Below are positions 1-6,344 of a stretch of DNA of 10,328 nt, one piece after another. The stretch is from Elusimicrobiales bacterium (lineage in GTDB: Bacteria; Elusimicrobiota; Elusimicrobia; Elusimicrobiales; UBA9959): positions 1 through 10,328 of the forward strand of contig JANZZP010000004.1 in assembly GCA_026419335.1 (NCBI GenBank). The letters are read 5' to 3'. The position numbers and the translations under genes are program-made. The notes under the pieces are model-generated. The model was not told the DNA's origin. It made no database searches and was given only the letters and a program-made list of their open reading frames with translations. Positions within the stretch are counted from its first letter, which is position 1. Each line of letters begins with the position of its first letter.

Positions 1-990
1 TCTTGACCAATTATATGATGATTTAATAGCTTTAATTATTCCATTATTTTTTGTTATTTCATTAAAAATCTTAACTTCTGAATTTTTAAAAATATCAGTT
101 ATATCAATAAACTTTAAATCATATCTTAAATCTGGTTTATCACTTCCATAAAGTTCTATTGCTTGTTCATATTCCATCTCTGGGAATGGAATTTCTATTT
201 CGTAATCCATTTCTTTAAAGATTGTTTTCATCATTCCCTCTACTACTTCTGCTATATCTCTTTCATTGACAAAGCTCATTTCTAAATCTATTTGAGTATG
301 TTCTGGTTGCCTATCACTTCTCAAATCTTCATCCCTGAAGTTCCTGGCAAGTTGAAAATACCTGTCTAATCCTGAAATCATAAGTATTTGCTTAAACATC
401 TGTGGTGATTGTGGAAGTGCATAAAATTTACCTGGAGTTATTCTTGAGGGAACCAAGAAATCTCTTGCTCCTTCAGGAGTTGATTTAGTAAGAATTGGAG
501 TTTCAACCTCTATAAAATCTTTAGATACTAAATAATTTCTAACTATATTTGCTATTTTACTTCTTAATATAAGATTTCTTTTCATTTCATTTCTTCTAAT
601 ATCAATATATCTATATTTCATTCTTGTTTCTTCTGTAACATTTATATAATCTGCAACTTGAAAAGGTAGTTCTTTTGATATATTTAATAATTCAATGTCT
701 TCAGCAATTACTTCAATTTCTCCTGTTGGATTGTTTAAATTTTCATTCCCTTTTGGCCTTTCTTTAACTTTACCTTTTACCATAATAACATACTCATTCC
801 TTAAATTTTCAGCTAAATCAAATTGTTTGTTAGATGGTTCTATAACTATTTGAGTTGTGCCATATCGGTCCCTTAAATTTATAAATAAAATTCCACCATG
901 ATTTCTTTTGGAATCTACCCATCCACAAAGTATAACTTCCTTTCCTATGTGTGATATATTAAGTTCACCACATTTATGAGTTCTCATCAT
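1..990 (-). CDS. aspS: Aspartyl-tRNA synthetase, N-terminal 330 residues (3' end outside window)
   Basis: Class II aminoacyl-tRNA synthetase that charges tRNA with aspartate in the cytoplasm. The reading frame is open to the left edge; bacterial AspRS is usually about 590 residues, so roughly half is visible. Residues 1-105 form the OB-fold anticodon-binding domain (CGWVDSKRNHGG near 22-33). The catalytic core follows, with ETPILTKSTPEGARDFLVPS at 163-182 and motif 2 FRDEDLRSDRQPEHTQID at 218-235. YGSDKPDLR at 281-289 starts the bacterial insertion region. The start is an ATG pair at 985-990, preceded by GGAGGG at 996-1001. The start codon overlaps the end of hisS by 17 bases, so the two are probably translationally coupled. 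His31 and Gly81 occupy the positions that are Leu and Lys in E. coli AspRS, as in non-discriminating enzymes that also charge tRNA-Asn. Family assignment is certain; the specificity is inferred. Confidence 0.97.
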   Translation of the reverse strand, partial: MMRTHKCGELNISHIGKEVILCGWVDSKRNHGGILFINLRDRYGTTQIVIEPSNKQFDLAENLRNEYVIMVKGKVKERPKGNENLNNPTGEIEVIAEDIELLNISKELPFQVADYINVTEETRMKYRYIDIRRNEMKRNLILRSKIANIVRNYLVSKDFIEVETPILTKSTPEGARDFLVPSRITPGKFYALPQSPQMFKQILMISGLDRYFQLARNFRDEDLRSDRQPEHTQIDLEMSFVNERDIAEVVEGMMKTIFKEMDYEIEIPFPEMEYEQAIELYGSDKPDLRYDLKFIDITDIFKNSEVKIFNEITKNNGIIKAIKSSYNWSR

Positions 991-2230
991 TTTTTCCCTC
1001 CAATTTTTTCAAGAAAAAGTTTATTAGTTCATCTTTTTTTATTTTTATTTGTTTAGATTCTTTTAATATTTTTAAAGAAATATATGATTCTTTAATTTCA
1101 TTTTCTCCTATGATTATGACATAATCAACTGCATTAGAATCTGAAGTTCTAAATTGTGATTTAATTGTTTTTCCAAAACCTGCATAATCTACTGGTATCT
1201 TGTTTTTTCTAAGTTCATTTAGTATCTTAAACGCATAGTTTTCAAAATTAGGTTGTGATACTATAAAAATTTTTGGAATTTCTTTAATTATTTTTATTTG
1301 TTTTTTTTCAATAAGCATTGCAATCCTTTCAACTCCACATGCCCATCCAGTTCCTGCCACATCAGGACCATTCATCGATGCTACAAGCTTATCATATCTT
1401 CCACCCGCTCCAATTGCATCTTGTGAACCAAGTAAATTTGTTTTAAATTCAAAAACTGTTTTTGTATAATAGTCTAAACCTCTTACTAATAAATGATTTT
1501 CCTCAAAGTCTATATTATTTTCCTTTAATATTTCTTTTAATGAATTATGATGCGTTATACATTCCTCACATAGTTGAATTTTTGGAGTATCTAACAGATT
1601 TTCTTTATCAATTTTACAATCTAATATCCTAAGAGGATTTTTTTCAACTCTTATTTTACAATCTTTACATAGTTGTTTAGATTTTAAATATTCAATAAGA
1701 GTTTTTTTATATTTTACTCTGCAATTCGAACATCCTATAGAATTTATTTCAATCTTATAATCTGATAATTTGAGTTCTTTTAAAATAGTATCAAGCATAA
1801 TTATTATTTCAGCATCTGCATATGGTGTAGAATCTCCGATATATTCAGCTCCTATTTGTTCAAATTCTCTGTATCTTCCAGCTTGAGGTCTTTCTGCCCT
1901 AAACATATTGGCTATATAAAAAAATTTAGTTTTTTTACCTGATATATGCATAGAATTATTAATATAACTTCTTACTATTCCAGGTGTTCCTTCTGGTCTT
2001 AAAGCAAGAAGTCTTCCGTTTGAATCTTCAAACTTATACATTTCTTTTTGAACTATATCAGAAGTTTCTCCTGTTGATTTTATAAAAAGTTCATAATATT
2101 CTAAAGTAGGGAGTCTTATTTCATAATAATTAAATATTTTAAATATTTCTCTTGCTATTTTTTCTATGGAAGTAAATATATCTGATTGTGGGGGAAGTAT
2201 ATCTTTGAAACCTCTTGGTGGTTGTATCAT
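974..2230 (-). CDS. hisS: Histidyl-tRNA synthetase
   Basis: Class II synthetase that charges tRNA-His in the cytoplasm, 418 residues, the normal bacterial length. The N-terminal PRGFKDILP (5-13) is typical. ALRPEGTPGIVRSY (76-89) and motif 2 FRAERPQAGRYREFEQIG (110-127) form part of the active site. The HisRS-specific signatures LVRGLDYYTKTVFEF (248-262) and AGGRYDKL (275-282) are intact, and motif 3 is at GTGWACGVERIAML (293-306). The C-terminal anticodon-binding domain spans about 320-412. The insertion between motifs 2 and 3 has three CxxC pairs (167/170, 188/191, 221/224) plus Cys205, an arrangement seen in many bacterial HisRS and possibly metal-binding. The ATG start is preceded by GGAG about seven bases upstream. 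The gene follows the Crp/Fnr regulator by 11 bases and overlaps aspS, forming a regulator-hisS-aspS operon. Confidence 0.98.
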   Translation of the reverse strand: MIQPPRGFKDILPPQSDIFTSIEKIAREIFKIFNYYEIRLPTLEYYELFIKSTGETSDIVQKEMYKFEDSNGRLLALRPEGTPGIVRSYINNSMHISGKKTKFFYIANMFRAERPQAGRYREFEQIGAEYIGDSTPYADAEIIIMLDTILKELKLSDYKIEINSIGCSNCRVKYKKTLIEYLKSKQLCKDCKIRVEKNPLRILDCKIDKENLLDTPKIQLCEECITHHNSLKEILKENNIDFEENHLLVRGLDYYTKTVFEFKTNLLGSQDAIGAGGRYDKLVASMNGPDVAGTGWACGVERIAMLIEKKQIKIIKEIPKIFIVSQPNFENYAFKILNELRKNKIPVDYAGFGKTIKSQFRTSDSNAVDYVIIIGENEIKESYISLKILKESKQIKIKKDELINFFLKKLEGKNDENS

Positions 2231-2241
2231 AAAAACTCCAT

Positions 2242-2886
2242 CTAAAATATTTCTTTTCGATTTATCATCTTTTTTAGTTGTAAAGGATTAATTATTATTT
2301 TTCCTTTATTAATATTTGTTATTACTTCTTTTCTCTTTAACATATTTAATATCCTATTTATTGGTATTCTTGTGGAACCAAGATATGCTGCTAACTCATT
2401 TTGCGTGATAAAAAGTTCCATGTTTTTGTTTTGATTATATTTTGAATAAAGAAGCATTAAAACTCTTCCTAAAAGACTGTAAAAAGTTATTTTTTCTATT
2501 TCCTCATCTGCTTTTTTTAATCTGTAAGCAAGGATTTTCAAAAGTTTTAAACAAAACTTTTTGTTTTTATTTATATGTTTTTCAAAAACTTTTTTAGGTA
2601 TTTTAAGTATTTCTGTATCAGTAATCGCTAATGCTGTTGCTGTTCTATATTTAATTCCAAGTAATGCAAGCTCTCCAAAAAATTCATTTTCACCTATATC
2701 CGCAAATATTTTTGTTTTCCCTAAATAAGATGTTATTATTCTTACAATTCCTTTTTTTATTATAAAAAAGAAATTTCCATAATCATTTTTTCTAAATATC
2801 ACGTCGTTTTTATTGAATTTAAGTATTTTTGCTCTTAAAGATATCTCTTTTATTTCTTTTTGAGTTAGTTTTGGAATCTCTAACAC
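2242..2886 (-). CDS. Crp/Fnr-family transcriptional regulator
   Basis: A 214-residue regulator with the two-domain Crp layout: a cyclic-nucleotide-binding beta barrel (about 20-100), a long dimerisation helix (about 105-140) and a winged HTH (about 160-205). The phosphate-binding cassette reads FGELALLGIKYRTATA (70-85). Glu72 and Arg81 match the residues that hold cyclic nucleotide in CRP, so a nucleotide ligand is plausible. The cluster cysteines of FNR are absent (only Cys112), so this is not an oxygen-sensing Fe-S regulator. The recognition helix, GSTRIPINRIL (170-180), lacks the Glu that CRP and FNR use to read DNA, so its operator cannot be predicted from either. The GTG start is chosen because AAAGGAGG sits seven bases upstream. 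It is the first gene of an operon with hisS and aspS. Its target genes are unknown; self-regulation or control of the neighbouring protease gene are possibilities. Confidence 0.9.
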   Translation of the reverse strand: MLEIPKLTQKEIKEISLRAKILKFNKNDVIFRKNDYGNFFFIIKKGIVRIITSYLGKTKIFADIGENEFFGELALLGIKYRTATALAITDTEILKIPKKVFEKHINKNKKFCLKLLKILAYRLKKADEEIEKITFYSLLGRVLMLLYSKYNQNKNMELFITQNELAAYLGSTRIPINRILNMLKRKEVITNINKGKIIINPLQLKKMINRKEIF

Positions 2887-3028
2887 TTTAAAACCTCCTT
2901 TATGAATACTTTTATAATATTTTATAAATTTTAAATCTTATAAATAACTTATTATATTTTAGATTAACAAATATATCACGTTAAGGAATTATTTGAATTA
3001 TTGAAGAAATTTTTAAGTTATTGCTAGT
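2887..3028. other. Intergenic region upstream of the Crp/Fnr gene
   Basis: This 142-base, almost entirely A+T region separates the protease stop codon from the regulator start. It holds the candidate promoter described separately and an inverted repeat, TTAAC-N11-GTTAA, at 2964-2984. An 8-base direct repeat GAATTATT occurs at 2986-2993 and 2995-3002, probably chance in such AT-rich DNA. I see no GC-rich hairpin with a T tract that would serve as a convincing terminator for the protease gene, and no RNA gene. Confidence 0.7.
2951..2979 (-). promoter_or_regulatory. Candidate sigma70-type promoter for the regulator-hisS-aspS operon
   Basis: On the minus strand a perfect TATAAT (2951-2956) lies 17 bases downstream of GTGATA (2974-2979), which matches four of six bases of the -35 consensus. 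Transcription would start near 2944, giving a leader of about 58 bases that contains the strong AAAGGAGG ribosome-binding site. The inverted repeat TTAAC-N11-GTTAA (2964-2984) covers the -35 element and could be an operator. Chance matches are common in DNA this AT-rich, so confidence is moderate. Confidence 0.42.
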
Positions 3029-4057
3029 TCATCTATCAAAATTAATTTTTGTTGTTCTATTAAAATCTATATCATTAGTACTAATACTATTAACTTTGAA
3101 AGTTCTGTCATAGTCTGGAACTTCTTTTATCCCTTCAACTATTCCGTATAGATATTTATATAAGACAGATATTTTTGTTACATCTTCTCCTCTTCCCCCA
3201 TTATTATCTACTACATTTGAAATAGTACAACCTTGTGGTGTTTGTATAAAATCATTATCTCCTCTTACTAATATTCCTTCAATAAGTTTAGTAGTAGTAT
3301 TAAAAACTGGTGAACCTGAATTTCCTCCATAAGTATCAAGATTTGCAACAAAATATCCAACTGGATTTGGGTCTCTCACTATTGCTCCATCAGCGTATTT
3401 TACAGGTAATCCTACTGGATATCCTATTACAAACATACTTTCTCCTGCTGATAATTTTTGATTGGTATTTATCTTTAATGGTGTTTTCCCGATTACTTTT
3501 CTGTCAAGCTTAATTATAGCATAATCTGGCCCAAGCCCTATTCCTTGAGGATTATCTGGTGTTGGTTCAGGACCAACTTGTGTTTTTATTACTTTTGTAC
3601 ATTTGTAGACGTCTTTTGAATCAAATTCAGTTATTGCTGTATCTGGCTTTTGTCTATCTTTTACTGCATATCCAAATATTAAATAAGTTGATGAACACTT
3701 AGATTCGCTTGTTATGCAGTGTCCAGCAGTAATAACGGTATCTTCAGAAATTAAAGCTCCTGAACAAAAGGCTCCTATAGGTTGGTTTCTAAATGGTTCA
3801 TCTTCACATAAATTTAATCTTTCTCCATAATTTATAGTTTGTAAAATATATTTATTTTTAGTTTTATCAAATTTTACAGATGAAACATCCCAAAGTGACA
3901 CAACAGAATCAGATAATGATTTTATATCTGTTCTCATTTGATAATAATCAACTCTATTATCTTCTCCATATATTACTTTGTCAGCTGAATTTAAAGTGAT
4001 AGAATAAATATTTATTGTTATTGTTAATGTTATGAGGGGTTTTAGGTGGTTTTTCAT
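3029..4057 (-). CDS. Exported trypsin-fold (S1-like) serine protease
   Basis: A 342-residue secreted protease of the chymotrypsin fold. The N-terminus, MKNHLKPLITLTITINIYSI, continues to about residue 25 and reads as a Sec signal peptide with a short basic start and a Thr/Ile-rich core; cleavage near NSA|DK is a guess. The catalytic triad is clear: His113 in ITAGHC, Asp178 in GPDYAIIKL and Ser247 in YGGNSGSP. An SGAL segment (99-102) matches the strand before the catalytic His. Six cysteines (84, 98, 114, 121, 153, 277) could form up to three disulfides, which fits an extracytoplasmic site. The ATG at 4055-4057 is chosen because AAGGAG lies five bases upstream; the frame extends to an upstream TTG at 4108, but that would add 17 residues before the signal peptide and lies inside the promoter. 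Monocistronic by context. Substrate unknown. Confidence 0.93.
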   Translation of the reverse strand: MKNHLKPLITLTITINIYSITLNSADKVIYGEDNRVDYYQMRTDIKSLSDSVVSLWDVSSVKFDKTKNKYILQTINYGERLNLCEDEPFRNQPIGAFCSGALISEDTVITAGHCITSESKCSSTYLIFGYAVKDRQKPDTAITEFDSKDVYKCTKVIKTQVGPEPTPDNPQGIGLGPDYAIIKLDRKVIGKTPLKINTNQKLSAGESMFVIGYPVGLPVKYADGAIVRDPNPVGYFVANLDTYGGNSGSPVFNTTTKLIEGILVRGDNDFIQTPQGCTISNVVDNNGGRGEDVTKISVLYKYLYGIVEGIKEVPDYDRTFKVNSISTNDIDFNRTTKINFDR

Positions 4058-4080
4058 AACATCTCCTTCTAAACGTTTAT

Positions 4081-4108
4081 ATTTTAGATAGAAATTGATG
4101 TTTATCAA
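4081..4108 (-). promoter_or_regulatory. Candidate promoter of the protease gene
   Basis: On the minus strand TTGATA (4103-4108, five of six matches to TTGACA) is followed after 16 bases by TAAAAT (4081-4086, five of six matches to TATAAT). The start point would fall near 4074, leaving a short leader with AAGGAG before the ATG at 4057. The -35 element lies inside the FNR-type palindrome. Confidence 0.5.
4095..4108. promoter_or_regulatory. Perfect FNR/Crp-family operator palindrome TTGAT-N4-ATCAA
   Basis: The 14 bases TTGATGTTTATCAA match the FNR-type consensus TTGAT-N4-ATCAA exactly, and the dyad extends one more base pair on each side (4094 A, 4109 T). It overlaps the -35 element of the protease promoter. 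By position, a bound regulator would block polymerase rather than activate from -41.5. The cognate protein is not identified: the Crp/Fnr protein encoded just downstream lacks the Glu-x-x-Ser-Arg reading residues of FNR. Confidence 0.5.
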
Positions 4109-4133
4109 TGGTTTTGAGTCCTAATGTAAAATG

Positions 4134-4145
4134 GGACCAAAGTCC
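4134..4145 (-). terminator. Short hairpin after the membrane-protein gene, possible weak terminator
   Basis: Three bases past the stop codon of the 4148-5059 gene, the transcript can fold GGAC-TTTG-GTCC, followed by CATTTT. Four base pairs and a broken T tract make this a poor intrinsic terminator. It is listed because it is the only stem at the end of the long operon. Confidence 0.2.
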
Positions 4146-4147
4146 TA

Positions 4148-5059
4148 TTAAATCAAACTAAAAACTTTAACTGTATATTTGTCTATAAGAATTGAAGAAA
4201 TAAATGATATTATAAAGAGTAGAATAATAAAAATTGGATAAAAAATTTTTTTGTTTATATTTGTTTTTAGATTTAAAATTAAAATATAAAAAGAGTAACA
4301 TTCTAATGCAAAAAAAACAAAACCCAGATAACCATATATTGGCATTTCAAAAATTTTTGGCTCATTCAAATATGGTAGTGTATAAATCCATTTTGCTCCT
4401 GCCTTCCAATTTAAGATTTCCCACAAAAAACCACAGATAATACCTGCTAAAGAGAGTGTATAAATTTTTTCTCCTTTACCATTTGATAAATCATCTACTA
4501 ATGATGCATTTCCAAATTTTTTATTTAAGTATTCAGTTATAGGAATGGTTGCAACCCATATAAGTGGAAAGAAAATCTTTGGTAATAATAATGATAATAA
4601 AACCATACAAATACCTATAAAAAGGAGTTTTTGTGAATATGTAATTTTTATTTTTTTTATCTTTTTGTTTTTAAAAAAACCCAATGAACTAATAATTTCT
4701 GATGTTTCAAATATTGCAGGAAGAACTGTTGCATATGAGAAGAAATATCCGAAATATCTTTCTTTTTTGTCTATTGGAAGCATAATATACTGCCAGTTTT
4801 TAAGAAAGATATTGGCAATTTCAAATAAAAACCACCAACCAGCAGACAGTATAAGCATAAATAAAAATTCTTTTGTTTTTGATATTATTAAAGACTCTTT
4901 TTTAATTAAATACACTATTCCATCAATAAAAAATATATATGAATACCATGCAAAAAGGTAGTAAAACTTATAAAATGGATTTAGCTGGGCAAAACACATT
5001 ATTGTAGAAAATGTAAATACACTTAAGCTTCCAAATATAAATAATGTTGCAATGTTCAT
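4148..5059 (-). CDS. Polytopic membrane protein with internal duplication, function unknown
   Basis: A 303-residue integral membrane protein with about eight to nine hydrophobic segments (roughly 2-22, 32-52, 65-86, 104-124, 142-178, 200-218, 240-263, 272-292). I do not recognise a named family, though the conserved-looking motifs FLWEILNW (211-218) and FEMPIYGYLGF...FALE (237-253) resemble uncharacterised bacterial membrane proteins. The two halves look homologous: FLFEIAN (77-83), then a Trp at 89, Tyr 91 and LP 94-95, recurs as FLWEILN (211-217), Trp 224, Tyr 226 and LP 228-229. A Glu follows at 118 and 253. Glutamates and tryptophans buried at equivalent places in both repeats suggest a pseudo-twofold structure. 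The start overlaps the methyltransferase stop by four bases (ATGA), so the two are co-translated and may act on the same molecule. Confidence 0.85.
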   Translation of the reverse strand: MNIATLFIFGSLSVFTFSTIMCFAQLNPFYKFYYLFAWYSYIFFIDGIVYLIKKESLIISKTKEFLFMLILSAGWWFLFEIANIFLKNWQYIMLPIDKKERYFGYFFSYATVLPAIFETSEIISSLGFFKNKKIKKIKITYSQKLLFIGICMVLLSLLLPKIFFPLIWVATIPITEYLNKKFGNASLVDDLSNGKGEKIYTLSLAGIICGFLWEILNWKAGAKWIYTLPYLNEPKIFEMPIYGYLGFVFFALECYSFYILILNLKTNINKKIFYPIFIILLFIISFISSILIDKYTVKVFSLI

Positions 5060-5700
5060 CTGATATTATTATACAATTTTAAACATTTTTTTGCTTTGAT
5101 AAATAAAACATACGAAAGGTTGATATCTTTTGTTATAAAAACTTTTTTATTTTGAATTATTAAACCATTGTAATCAACTAATTTAAAACTATTCTCTTTA
5201 AGTAAATTTGAAATATCATGGAAGTTGAAGAACTGTGCTTTTTTGTAGAATTTATTTTTCTTTTTTTCTTCTAATCTAATTGAATCTTTATTTATAAATC
5301 CAATTATTATTATTCCACCTCTTTTTAAAATTCTATAAACTTGTTTTATTATCTTTAATGGATTGAATACAAATTCAATAGTAAATAATATAAACGCAGC
5401 ATCAAAAGTATTATCTTTATAAGGAATTTTTTCTCCGAAAGCTTTTATTACTTTTATACCTCTATCATTTGCAGTTTTTGAAAGTTTTTTTGATGGTTCT
5501 ATTGCTTCGATTATATTTAAAGCTTTACAAAACATACCACTTCCACATCCAATCTCAACTGATCTTTTTATTTTTTCATCTTTTATTAGTTTTTTTATTG
5601 CTTTTATCTCTTTCTTAAATATATGATTATTTTTTTTATACCATAAATCATATTCATCTATGTTATCCTCGAAGATTTTGATATTGTAATATGTTTTCAT
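5056..5700 (-). CDS. SAM-dependent class I methyltransferase (type 11, UbiE-like)
   Basis: A 214-residue cytoplasmic methyltransferase of the Rossmann fold. Motif I is VEIGCGSGMF (48-57), the acidic ribose-binding position is Glu68 in EAIEPS, FGEKIPYKDNTFD (88-100) covers the adenine-binding and post-I region, and YRILKRGGIIIIGFI (122-136) is the typical strand after the catalytic region. The opening EYDLWYKKN (16-24) and the distal KNKFYKKAQFFN (148-159) resemble a group of small type 11 methyltransferases with a YDxWF start. The substrate cannot be read from the sequence. The start shares one base with the thiE stop (TAATG) and the stop overlaps the membrane-protein start, so it belongs to the same transcript as the thiamine genes. 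There is no evidence that it acts on thiamine; a small metabolite or lipid substrate shared with the membrane protein is as likely. Confidence 0.88.
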   Translation of the reverse strand: MKTYYNIKIFEDNIDEYDLWYKKNNHIFKKEIKAIKKLIKDEKIKRSVEIGCGSGMFCKALNIIEAIEPSKKLSKTANDRGIKVIKAFGEKIPYKDNTFDAAFILFTIEFVFNPLKIIKQVYRILKRGGIIIIGFINKDSIRLEEKKKNKFYKKAQFFNFHDISNLLKENSFKLVDYNGLIIQNKKVFITKDINLSYVLFIKAKKCLKLYNNIR

Positions 5701-6344
5701 TATTTTGGGAAAATTTTTTTTATTTCTTTGATTTTTAGAGGAATGTCGTCAGCTGTTGTTATTTCAGTAACTAAACATATACATTTTGCCCCTTCTTTTA
5801 TAACTTTTTCTATGTTGTGTAATTTTATTCCCCCAATAGCTACAAATGGTATTTTTTTGTTTTTTACCACCCATTTTAAATAATTAATTCCAACAGGAGC
5901 CATAACATTATCTTTTGTATGTGTTTCAAAAAGTGGCCCAACTCCAACATAATCAGCATTATCTTTTACAGCTTGAATATATTGTTTTGGGCTATGTGTA
6001 GATATGCCAATTATCATATCTTTCTTGATAATTTTTTTTACAACATTTATAGGATAATCATCCTGTCCTAAATGAATGCCATCAGCATTTACCATTAAAG
6101 CGAGGTCTGGATGATCATTTACAATAAACAATACATTATTTTTTACAGTTATTTTCCTTATCTCTAAACATTCATAATATTTTTGCTGAAAGGAGGCATA
6201 TTTTTCTCTGTATTGAATTATCTCAACTCCACCTTTAACCATTTCAACTGCTTGTTGAATTAGTGGTTTTTTAGAAAACTTAGAATCTGTAATTGCATAT
6301 ATTGAATATTCTTCAAAAACTTTTAATTTTTGTTTTTTAGTCAT
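5700..6344 (-). CDS. thiE: Thiamine-phosphate synthase
   Basis: Joins hydroxymethylpyrimidine diphosphate to thiazole phosphate, releasing pyrophosphate and giving thiamine phosphate, in the cytoplasm. The protein is 214 residues, the usual ThiE length, and a TIM barrel. Landmarks: YAITD (16-20), IIQYREK (42-48; most relatives have QLR, so Tyr45 is a mild change), FIVNDHPDLAL (73-83), ADGIHLGQDD (87-96), GISTHS (113-118), DYVGVGPLFETHTK (131-144, the diphosphate-binding loop) and FVAIGGI (167-173). These favour true ThiE over the TenI regulator-like paralogue. The ATG start overlaps the thiF end by eight bases. The nearest ribosome-binding sequence, AAGGAT, lies about 14 bases away, so translation may depend on coupling to thiF. 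Confidence 0.96.
   Translation of the reverse strand: MTKKQKLKVFEEYSIYAITDSKFSKKPLIQQAVEMVKGGVEIIQYREKYASFQQKYYECLEIRKITVKNNVLFIVNDHPDLALMVNADGIHLGQDDYPINVVKKIIKKDMIIGISTHSPKQYIQAVKDNADYVGVGPLFETHTKDNVMAPVGINYLKWVVKNKKIPFVAIGGIKLHNIEKVIKEGAKCICLVTEITTADDIPLKIKEIKKIFPK

Larger units (their letters stand above)
4058..4147. other. Regulatory intergenic region upstream of the protease
   Basis: The 90 bases hold four things: the protease ribosome-binding site (AAGGAG on the minus strand, 4063-4068), a sigma70-like promoter, an FNR-type palindrome, and next to the upstream gene's stop a short hairpin plus a 7-base direct repeat. It is visibly less AT-rich near 4117-4147 than its surroundings. Confidence 0.75.

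Noticed and set aside
2986..3002. GAATTATT direct repeat
   Set aside because: Two copies of an eight-base AT-rich word with a nine-base period are expected by chance in this intergenic DNA and have no further units.
4058..4108. Upstream TTG start extending the protease by 17 residues
   Set aside because: The TTG lies within the -35 element and operator palindrome, has no ribosome-binding site, and would bury the signal peptide. The ATG at 4057 has AAGGAG at good spacing.
4545..4961. A 138-codon open frame on the plus strand
   Set aside because: It lies wholly inside the membrane-protein gene on the other strand, has no recognisable domain and no clear ribosome-binding site. AT-rich codons on the minus strand leave such frames open by chance.
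5700..6344. TenI (regulatory paralogue) instead of ThiE
   Set aside because: The substrate-binding motifs VGPLFETHTK, FIVNDHPDLAL and HLGQDD are present, and the gene closes a thiS-thiG-thiH-thiF set that otherwise lacks ThiE.
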